Shown one piece after another: positions 9,131-16,362 of a DNA stretch of 16,362 bases. The notes under the pieces were generated by a model. The model worked only from the letters and a program-made list of their open reading frames with translations. It did no database searches and was not told the DNA's origin. Made by a program: the position numbers and the translations under genes. Each line of letters begins with the position of its first letter. Positions within the stretch are counted from its first letter, which is position 1. The stretch is from Pelagophyceae sp. CCMP2097 (Eukaryota; Sar; Pelagophyceae). The DNA lies in contig MU657170.1 in NCBI GenBank assembly GCA_026770575.1, forward strand, positions 817,707 through 834,068, in the 5' to 3' direction.

Positions 9131-9370
9131 GCACCTTCATTCTTCTCGTGTGCTGCGGGCGCGGTTGAGGACCCCGTCTTTGCGTTGCTGGTTGGCCCGG
9201 AAGACTCCGAGGGCCTCAAAGAGCCATACGAAGACGAATACGACGACGACGAGACGCCCGCAGCGCTGCCGGCGGCGGCCGCGGGCGGCGACGAGTACGA
9301 AGCCGTGCTCCGAGCGGCCGACGCCGCGTTCCGCCGCGATTTTGGCGAGCGGCGGCGTCGACGGACAACG
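9131..9370 (+). other. Probable acidic exon of the EF-hand gene
   Basis: Right after CTCTAG, a frame encodes APSFFSCAAGAVEDPVFALL, then EDSEGLKEPYEDEYDDDETP, an Ala/Gly spacer and EYEAVLRAADAAFRRDFGER. The codons are strongly GC3 and the last part looks helical. A donor GTGCAA at 9371 (phase 0), or GTCGAC at about 9357 (phase 1), could join it to the exon near 9784-9845 (GAFHLREFQLKGLFA), whose acceptor needs phase 1. Same strand and spacing favour membership in the EF-hand gene, but the join is not proven. Confidence 0.5.
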
Positions 9371-12300
9371 GTGCAAAAGGCCCTGGCCCGATCATATGGG
9401 CCCTGTAAAGGCCACGAGGCGACCGGGGCAGAACGGTCCCAAAGACGAATATCGAAAGGTCGGCCATAAAAGCTCCAGAGGACGGCCCTGAAGACGGACC
9501 TCGACTGTGTCGAAGACTGACCCTATACAGTCGAAAGGGTGCCTCGATGGACCCTCTGCGGACCGGGGCCTATATGGTCCTCTGTGGACCCTATACGGTT
9601 TTGTCGGGGCCTCTCCGGACCTCCGAGGACCCTATAGTGTCCGGCTGGGGCCTCTCCAAAGGCGATACGGTCGGATGGCTGCCTTTGACTTTTAACGACC
9701 TGCCGCGGCCATATTCTCTATACAGACCGTGAACACCCCCGGTCCCTCGACCGACCGTAAACACCCCCCGGTCCCCTCGACAGACATTGACGCAGGCGAT
9801 GGCGCCTTCCACCTGCGCGAGTTCCAACTCAAAGGCCTCTTCGCCGTCCACCGCCGCGCCGCCCGCGGAAACACAACCCGAGGCTATCGGGCGAGGCGCG
9901 CCTCCGCGAAAGATGCCCTGGCCGACTCTGGATGCCGTACAATGAAAACGCAGGTCTTTTGCTGCGCCGCCGACGACGGCGCGCTGCACCGCAGCGCGTA
10001 TTCTCGGTGCGCGTCGGAGTGCATCGAGGGCGCGGCGTTGGGCGCGGACGCACAGCGGCGCGCGTCGGCCGTCTTCGCTCGGGTGTGGTCTACGTTTGAA
10101 CGCTACTGCCCCGCCGACGCAGAAGCCGAAGTCGACGTTTCCGTCTTGTTGGCGGGTTTGTCCGTCGTGGCGGCCGGGAGCGATTCAAAAGTGGCAGAGA
10201 TGTTTTCGTTGTTCGACGCCGACGGCGACGGCGTCGTGTCGTTTGACGAAATGACGCGATATCTCTTCGCAGTGTTCGCGGTGCGCACCGCAGACATTTA
10301 CGCTTTGGAGATGGTTCAAACGCCCTAGGTGACGCGCGAGTCGGACCCCGCGGCGTTTGCTGCTTCGCTCCCCGCGGGCGGTCGGTCGCTGGGGCGCCTG
10401 GCCTTTGCGACTGCTGAACACTGCTTCGAAGAGGTACCTCTGCCGAGTTGGAAAACCCGGACCACGGAAAACTGCCTCCCGGGGTACAAAAGCCACGGGC
10501 AACCGCGCAGGGCTGGGATACGGGGGCTTCTCCACAGGGGCCTCGGCTTCTGGGGCCGGGGCTCCTGGGGCCTTGCGCTGGGTCCGTAGACCGGGGCCTG
10601 ACAACCGGGGCCGTATACCCTGACGTTGGGTCCTCATCGGGACTCGGTCTCAGGACGTGCCATCGGGACTTAGTCTCAGGTACCGGGTCCTGCTCTCGGG
10701 ACCTGGTAGAGAGGCCCTGCGATCGGGACCTCGGCTCGGGGCCCGGCAGGGGCCATGAAGCGGGTCCCTCAACTGAGGCCCTTGACCCATCTACCAGGAC
10801 ACTCTCCCGGTGCCTGATACAGAGGCCTTATACAGGGTCCTTACCACTGGGGCCTGACGCTGCGACCTTGAACTGGGTCTCCCGGGGCCGTCTCCTGGGG
10901 CCGTCTCCCTGAGGCTGCTTCCTTGCCCACACGAGGCCTCGGGACCCGGTTGAGGGGATCCGCTCAAAGGGCCGTGGTCTCAGAACTGGGCCCTTTGGAC
11001 CGGGGCGTCGAACCGGGTCGTGAAACTGTTGAGCTCCACATTGACGTCGAACCAGGTCTTGCCTCCCGGGAAAATGCCGGGCCCTTTCAGACTTTAGATC
11101 TTCGGCCGGCTAATGCGGGAGAATATTGCGCTTCGCTCGTTTCTTGCGCGGGTCGATTCAAACGACGCGATTCTAGGCGGACGTGAACCACGACGGCGTG
11201 ATCACGTTTCCCGAATTCGCAGCCTGGCGAACCGCCGCAGCCCCGCCGATCAAGCTCCCCGACCTCGCAGAGGCGCGCAGAGTGATGGGGCTCGCGCAGG
11301 TGCGGTCCGGTGCGGCGGGGAAGCGGGGTGCGCCAAAATTTGCGCGTTTGCGCGGTCGTTTTGTAAGTTGGAAGGCTAGGCCGACCCAGTCTCCTTCTGC
11401 GACCACCTCCTCCGCCACGCCTCGAGCGGCGGCGTGGTCTCCAAGGCCGTCTTCTCGCAATGCGTCGCCGAATTTGCGCCGAGGTGCGGTGAAGGCGCCG
11501 AGGCGGCGCGGCACGCCGTCGTACGGCGCATTTTCCGACTCTTTGACGCCGCAAACGACGACGCCGTCGACGCCCTCGAGCTCGCCGCCGGCGTGCGGGG
11601 CGGCGTCCGGGGGGGCGACTTTAAGGCTGCGACCCCATCTCCCATGACGTCAAAAGATCTCAAAAGACCGCACACGTCCCCACAAAATGGCTCAAACGAC
11701 CACGCACGTACCGCAGGTCACGGCCCTCTGCGGCGGCTCGCGCGACCGCAAGGTCTCCGCCGTCCTCGGCGCCGACGGCAGAACGTTGCTGAGTGCGTGA
11801 CGGGCGCATTTATTCTCATCATAGCACATTTGTTCTTCTCGTACGCCACCGCAGCCCGACGTTTCCTGGAAACAGGCTTGCCGCAACTTGCTTCGTATTT
11901 CTATGCCATCTTCAGAGTCCTCTGCGACGCGCAGTGCGAATCGGAAGGTGCGGCGGGGAGGCGGAGGCAGATGGAGGTTCGTATTCGGTGAGCGACGTAC
12001 GCAGCGATTGACGCGATTAGACTCGAGCGGCGAATCGACCGACGACGACGCGGCCTCGCTCGCGCTGGCGACGGCGGAGCAGTGCTTCGCCGAGCTCCGC
12101 CCCGCCGGGGGCGCATGCATTTGCGTCGACGAATTTCGCGCCTGGTACGAGGCGTGAGTTGCCCGCGTGGCGCGCGTTTTGGGCAATTTGGTCGTCGCCG
12201 CGCGCTCTACACGAATCTCGCCCCGCGCCAGGTCCGGCGGCGCCGCCGAAGACGCCGCCGTCGACGACGCCGCATCCGCGGAGGGCGCCGCCTCGTCGGG

Positions 12301-14155
12301 CGGCTCCGGCGCGCTCGGAGCTTTGCGAAACGCGGCGGGGTTGGGCGCGTACGACGTGCACCACGTTTCCGAAATGTTCCGAAACGTGAGTCATTGCCTG
12401 AAAGGCGCGATGCGATTTTCTGATCGACGCAACGCAAAACCGTACCAAAACTTGCGAAATTCACGATGCGGAGGAATAAGAGCGAAGAAGATACCCTGCG
12501 AGACACGAGGCTCCCTCTGCGAACGAGCCCTGCGAGCAAGGCCTCTGCGCAAGTCGCCGCCTCTGGGCTCGAGCTGCGCCCTTTTTTCTGGGTTTCGGCA
12601 GATGCCGTAAAGTGGGATGCCACGCGCAGAGTCCAAGCGTTTCCAAAAGTTGGCAGCGGGAACGTTTGCGGCGTTGCAAGGGAGCGGATTGCCGCGGGGT
12701 GGGTCGGCAGCGAAGGCGGCGTCCGCTGGCCTCCCCGCCCCGCGCCGCTCCCGATTGCCGCCCGCTTTGTTCCCGGCTCCTGGGGACAACCCACAGCTCT
12801 TCTGGGCCCACCTGGGGCCCACGAGGTGTCTTGGGATTCCGTGATGCGACTCTGCTCTGCGGGCTCTGCAGAGGAGCGATCACCGTCGCGAAGCTCTGCA
12901 AAGGAGATGCTCTACAAAGACCCGCTCCGGTCGACGCACTCCGGAAGACTGATGTGGAGCCGATGGACGCAAGACGGTCGAACGCGCATTGAAGAGACGC
13001 CGCGACCGGCCCCTCTTGGCTGCGACCGGCCCCTCTTGGCTTCGCAATCTCGATGGAATCCATCGAGCCTGTTTGAGCAATTCCTCCGTAGGTGCGCTGC
13101 GACCGCGTGGACCGAAACGCGCGCGGCGCCCGCGCCGGCAATGGAAAACGTCGATGGAAAACCCGCAACGTCGAGCTCGAATCGGGTGCGGCGTGCATTC
13201 ATGACCGCGCACCAGGTTCCACGAGTGCCTCGGAGCTCTGCGTCTAAACGCCGTCGCGCCCGCCTTGCTCGGCGCCGACAGCGCCAGAGACGTCTTCGAA
13301 TACGTCTACGACGCCCTTGACGCCGCACACGCCGGGTTGAACAAGGCCGAGCTCGCGAATAGCCAGAGTCCGAGATTTTGAAGCAACCTCCGGTCGAGAG
13401 CGCGTTTTCGTCGAGCGCGAGTTCCCCCAGGTCGTCGGCCTCAGTATCCTCTGCCGCGGCTCGGCCCGGGCGCGCGTCCGCGAAGCGCTCGACGTCCTCG
13501 GCGAGGGCGAAGCCGTGTCGTGAGCGGCCCGATTCGAACATGCCGCAATGCCACGATGCACAAAGGCTTGCGGGGGACCGTGCCAGACTGCGTGCGCGCC
13601 TTCTCGTCGCGCCGCGCAGCGCCTCGATAGGTACGACGCGGCGCACGCGTACCTGCGGGCCGTCTTCCGGTTTGTTTTTTCGCTGAAAAGCGACAAGGGC
13701 GCGGGTGGCGGGCCGGACGCAGACGCCGTGGCTCGCCAAACGGCCGCGCGCGCCTTTACCGATTCCGGCGTGGCGACGGACGAAGATCTGGATGTTAAAG
13801 TCTTCGCAGACTGGTGCGCTTTGGTGGCACGCCGTGCACCATCACGGCCCGCAAATCCCGCGCGACGTGATAAAATGCAACCCCGAGGTACGCGGCCAAC
13901 GTGCGCCTCGCCGAGCCCGGCGCGCCTTTTCGCGCGCCGCAGCAGCAAGCGCTGCACGAGTGCATCGAGGCGGTGGCGCTCCGGGCTGGGGTGGCGGGGC
14001 AGGCCGTCCACGTTGCCACGCAACGAGTCTTCTCCGCCGCCGACGCCCGTGGCACTTTGGACCGTCGCGCGTTTTCCCAAGCCCTCCAATGCGACGGCGA
14101 AACGGCAGAGGACACTCGCAAACTCTTCGACTGCATCCGTGAGGCTGCGTTTTGA
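9131..14155 (+). CDS. Tandem EF-hand repeat protein (at least 14 exons, 5' end unresolved)
   Basis: Probable Ca2+-binding protein built of repeated EF-hand modules. Firm exons: 9954-10280, 10329-10433, 11177-11299, 11380-11592, 11717-11792, 11876-11947, 12021-12153, 12232-12385, 13092-13120, 13216-13354, 13431-13519, 13631-13813, 13888-14155 (about 636 residues). All 12 junction phases agree. Less certain 5' exons are 9131-9370 and about 9784-9845. Each module runs: GxVxxxxFxxC, an EF-like helix, ELxxGLSxLCxGSxxxKV, a loop followed by YLxAVF, a linker of about 30 residues, TAxxCFxE, then a loop ending in ExxxWY. Module 1 loops DADGDGVVSFDE and DVNHDGVITFPE are canonical; module 2 keeps DAANDDAVDALE only in part; module 3 loops are degenerate; module 4 stops after one motif. 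Donors are mainly GTGCG/GTGAG, with two GC donors (13121, 13355). A possible donor GTGAGG at about 14139 means the gene could continue beyond the TGA. No signal peptide or membrane segment is visible in the part seen. Confidence 0.83.
9480..9725 (+). repeat. Degenerate GGACCCTATACGG word repeat in an intron of the EF-hand gene
   Basis: Imperfect words GGACCCTCTGCGG, GGACCCTATACGG, GGGGCCTCTCCGG and GGACCCTATAGTG recur every 12-25 bp. They lie between the acidic exon and the first EF-related exon. In sense orientation the words match the sense-strand words of the intron at 1785-2010 in the divergent gene. Confidence 0.65.
10215..10250 (+). other. Canonical EF-hand Ca2+ loop (module 1, second motif)
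   Basis: DADGDGVVSFDE has Asp at 1, 3 and 5, Gly at 6, Val at 8, Ser at 9 and Glu at 12. It is followed by MTRYLFAVF, a typical exiting helix. This loop should bind Ca2+. Confidence 0.9.
10440..11100 (+). repeat. Degenerate GGGACCTNGGT/CGGGGCC word repeat in a 743-nt intron
   Basis: The intron 10434-11176 (GTACCT...TTCTAG, phase 0) is almost wholly imperfect words such as CGGGACCTGGT, CGGGACTCGGTCTCAGG, ACCGGGGCC and GGGGCCTGACA at 15-25 bp spacing. Exon translations on either side (CFEE then ADVNHDG) rejoin inside one EF-hand, so the block is intronic despite open frames of up to 154 codons. Confidence 0.75.
11180..11215 (+). other. Canonical EF-hand Ca2+ loop (module 1, third motif)
   Basis: DVNHDGVITFPE has Asp/Asn/Asp at 1, 3 and 5, Gly at 6, Ile at 8, Thr at 9 and Glu at 12. 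It begins one codon after the 743-nt intron, so the intron splits the helix-loop boundary. Confidence 0.9.
12386..13091 (+). other. 706-nt intron of the EF-hand gene; no gene seen inside
   Basis: It starts with GTGAGT and ends CCGTAG, joining EMFRN to a 29-nt micro-exon (VRCDRVDRNA). A frame open from 12466 to 13320 crosses this intron and the next exons in the wrong phase, so I do not count it. Only minor duplications are present, such as two copies of GCGACCGGCCCCTCTTGGCT at about 13002 and 13021. Confidence 0.65.
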
Positions 14156-14930
14156 CGGGCAGAGAGCGCTTTTTGACGGAGCAGGAGGGCGCCGTTCTGG
14201 GCGCACCTCTTCAAGCGGCACTCGCGCGTAGGCACCAAGACGTCAACGCGCGTCCGCTCGGGCGTCCCCGCGGCGGCGCTGCGCCCGCCGCGCGGGGCGT
14301 GGTGAACGCAGAGGCGCAGAGACGCCGTACCGCCGTTGCGCATGCCGCCGCAGAGGCGTCCTCCGCCCTTTCTTCGCCCACGGCGGCGTCGGGTCCGACG
14401 GCGCCCGCCTTTCATCTCGCCGGACGCGGCCTCGGCCGGGCGCGGCCCGCGTCTGCTCGCGTTTTTTTTTCATCGCAACCTTTCGGCCCGCGGACCATAT
14501 GTGCAAGGCTTTTTATAACGCACTCCTCCTTTTGCAGCACCTTTTGCGGCGGCGCTACGGACCTCAATGCAAAGCACCCCCACCTCTCCTCGGAGCGCCG
14601 CGGCATAAGAGCGTTTCTCGCGGGCGTTTCTCGGGCGAAATGGATCGAGATGCTACGGACCGCGAAGCCCCTTCGAGATGAAAAGTCAATATCGACCCAA
14701 AAGGTCAAAGGCTGCGCGTCTACGAGACTTCTTGAACCCAAACTTTGTGTAAGGTGAAATGGGCTCAACCGCGCACCGGCATCCGCTGCGGCTGCCTGGC
14801 GTCACGGAGTCTTTGACGGCGTCCATCTCAAAATCTCATAACCTGAAAAGCCCCAGAGACGTCGATGGCCACGGCACCGCAGCCTTGCATACGGTGCCGG
14901 CGAAAATGGGGCCGTATTTGACCTACTGGG
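14156..14930. other. Gene-free or unresolved stretch downstream of the EF-hand gene
   Basis: No family is recognisable. Open frames (e.g. 14152-14757 plus) are Ala/Arg-rich. A strong-looking 3' splice site (TATAACGCACTCCTCCTTTTGCAG pattern, AG near 14538) follows a nine-T run at about 14462. It hints at a further exon of the EF-hand gene or of another transcript, but the sequence after it matches nothing I know. Confidence 0.4.
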
Positions 14931-15480
14931 GCCTCTCCTGGCTCTTTACGCCTTTCCTGGCCCGAAATGGGGGATGTTGACGGTATCCGGCCCGTGAAGG
15001 ACCCTCTAAGGCCCTGCGCGGCCCACTAAGGTACTCTATTTCCGGTCCGTGGAAAGCTTTCTTTGGGCGCCTCTACGGCCCTGCGCGGCCCTCTACGGTG
15101 CCCAGCGGACAAGGCCGAGATTCGGGCCGGATACGGGCCATCGAGGGACTTTCTCGAATGGACGTCTCAATTGGCCGTCCAAAGGCGACGTCTCTAGTGG
15201 CTGTTCCGAGGCGCCGTCCCGTGCAAGGCCCCTCGTGAAGGGCTCGTGTACGGGCCCGCGCAAGGGGCTCTTGGGCGGTCCGCTCCAAGACCCCACATCC
15301 CTCGCCCTCGCAAGGCTCCTCGTACGGACCCGTGGCAGGATGCACCAAAGTGCACAGCAGGGTCACGTATGGGTCCCATACAGTCTTGTGGGACCGATCC
15401 AATGTGGGCTCGTGAGATCCCAGGCGGCCCTGGTCGTGAACCATCGCATGCCGTTGTATACCGTCGTACGCCGTAATGCG
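14930..15480. repeat. Intergenic GGCCCTCTACGG-type degenerate repeat block
   Basis: Words such as GGCCCTGCGCGGCCC (15010 and again 15077), CCTCTACGGTGCC, GGGCCTCTCC and GACCCTCTAAGG recur irregularly. From 15449 the block grades into CCGTCGTA/CCGTAATGCG units. It belongs to the same general word family as the intronic repeats at 1785-2010 and 9480-9725. Confidence 0.6.
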
Positions 15481-15511
15481 CCGTCGTAGACCGCATTGCG
15501 CCGCCGTCGAC

Positions 15512-15556
15512 CGCGCGCGACTCCTCGCGCGCGTCGGTGGACGCGCGTCGGTGGGC
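15512..15556. repeat. CGCGCGCG hairpin followed by a GCGCGTCGGTGGNC duplication
   Basis: Two CGCGCGCG arms (15512-15519, 15526-15533) flank a six-base loop. GCGCGTCGGTGG then occurs twice in about 15 bp steps. The first arm is also self-complementary, so this may be simple CpG-rich expansion. Confidence 0.5.
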
Positions 15557-15610
15557 GCGGGTTCCTTCTCGGTCGGCGTGGTCCCTGATCAAGACGTGGA
15601 TCTCAGAGAC

Positions 15611-16362
15611 TCATTTTCGATCGTTTAATCTCATCCTCCGAGGCCCCTTTTCGAGACAGGGTCCCTTTTTGATGGGCATCGGCATCGCAGGTTCTGCAAA
15701 AGTCCCGATGTCGGCCGTCGACGCCGCCTGGCGAAAGCAAAAGCGCTCGAAGTCGGTAGACGCCCCAAACTCCTAAGGCATAATCGACGAGCATCGGAAT
15801 GCGCGCCTCAAACGACTGCACACCGCCTCAAAACACCGACTCATAGCTGACGAGCTGTCCGACCCTCGTCCTTGCTAGCCCCCTTCTCTGTGCCGCGACC
15901 GTCGCCGTCAAGCGCCTCGGCGAAGGCTCTGGGCCGCAAAGGCGCGCGCCATCCCCTCAATGCCAAAGGCGCACTCCCGCAGTCGAAGAGGCACCCATAA
16001 AAAGGGCATCGCGCGGGCACCACTAGTGATAAGACGGTAACAAAGTAATAACTGCGCATCATCTCGCCGTCGCGCCGCTTGTCGTGATCCGACTCGGCGC
16101 GCACGGGGCCGTCGCGAAACACATCGCGGGCCCCGGGTTCGGGCAGTTTATTTTAAATAAAAGTCACGATGGTCGGTACTAGTATAGGGGAGGGGGAGAA
16201 TAAGACTTTTCCCGAATAAGACTGGAAATGGCGAATAAGCCCGACGAGAGCCGCGATTAAGGTATGTTCCCCGCGTCCGTCGCCCTCGGTCCAGGCTTCG
16301 GAGAGCAGGCGAGGGAGCTGACAGCGCCCCGGTTCCGTGCGCCCCGTGCGCCGATGGTCGGG
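15611..16362 (-). CDS. Unrecognised partial or decayed gene: several coding-like segments
   Basis: Read leftward from the right edge, I see four segments with coding-like composition in different frames. One enters the window open and includes LLSEAWTEGDGRGEHTLIAA before TAA at 16153-16155. After that stop the same frame gives DVFRDGPVRAESDHDKRRDG and EMMRSYYFVTVL. A second frame, 16009-15908, gives ECAFGIEGMARAFAAQSL. Then come VGQLVSYES and SFEARIPMLVDYA, separated by a 21-nt GT...AG stretch. Last is 15772-15611, opening directly after TTAG with EFGASTDFERFCFRQAAST. I cannot name the family or join the parts. It may be an intron-rich gene truncated by the window edge, or a frameshifted pseudogene. 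Confidence 0.35.
16198..16239. repeat. GAATAAG triplet
   Basis: GAATAAG occurs at 16198, 16214 and 16233, with GACT following the first two. It lies near an AT-rich TTTATTTTAAATAAA (about 16147-16161). Nothing further can be said. Confidence 0.4.

Noticed and set aside
8475..9491. 338-codon plus-strand frame as a gene
   Set aside because: Composition is Arg/Pro-rich with no motif, and the better coding signal at 9131-9370 is in a different frame.
9937..9953. 17-nt GT...AG stretch as an intron of the EF-hand gene
   Set aside because: It depends on a low-complexity upstream frame; a 108-nt intron (9846-9953) with a better protein join explains the region.
12466..13320. 284-codon plus-strand frame as a gene
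   Set aside because: It crosses two introns and two EF-hand exons in the wrong frame.
14190..14295. Possible TBC-like start (RVRSGVPAAALRP) in one plus-strand frame
   Set aside because: Only a weak, gapped resemblance over a few residues, with no later TBC motifs.
1..16362. CRISPR arrays, tRNA or rRNA genes, insertion sequences, viral genes
   Set aside because: I found no regularly spaced identical repeats, no cloverleaf or rRNA core motif, and no transposase or viral protein signature; the repeats seen are degenerate and mostly intronic.

Overview
This window looks like nuclear DNA of a GC-rich, intron-dense eukaryotic alga. A photosynthetic stramenopile of the pelagophyte type (Aureococcus/Pelagomonas-like) is my best guess. 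I infer that from the protein families and style, not from a marker gene. Nothing looks bacterial: there are no operons or ribosome binding sites, and the coding sequence is broken into many short exons bounded by GT-AG (a few GC-AG) splice sites.

Two divergently oriented multi-exon genes fill most of the window. On the minus strand, from about 8333 down to 579, lies a gene of about 16 exons. It encodes a basic, alanine-rich N-terminal extension, an RRM, about 19 degenerate octotricopeptide-like (OPR) helical repeats with the signature L-A-x-x-A-W-A-F-A, and a C-terminal RAP domain. This is the architecture of an organellar RNA-binding/processing factor, with an unusual RRM at its N-terminus. 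On the plus strand, from about 9131 to 14155, lies a gene of at least 14 exons for a protein with three (plus a partial fourth) tandem EF-hand modules. The first module keeps two textbook Ca2+ loops; the later modules keep the fold pattern but have lost most ligands. Exon joins were made by following protein similarity between the repeats, and reading phase is conserved across 12 consecutive introns.

The larger introns (about 0.37-1.05 kb) and one intergenic block (about 14930-15480) are made of degenerate short-word repeats built on GGNCC, CTCTACGG/CTATACGG and GAGCGTCTCC words. Many smaller introns carry their own private tandem repeat. Three introns of the minus-strand gene share an AAAATACC cluster near the 3' splice site. 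These repeats keep several frames open by chance, so long ORFs there are not evidence of genes.

Layout: 1-578 no gene recognised; 579-8333 (-) RRM-OPR-RAP gene; 8334-9130 divergent intergenic/5' region; 9131-14155 (+) EF-hand gene, 5' end unresolved; 14156-15610 mostly gene-free with a repeat block; 15611-16362 (-) coding-like fragments of an unrecognised gene that runs off the right edge or is decaying. The two main genes have no obvious pathway link beyond sharing the 5' region.
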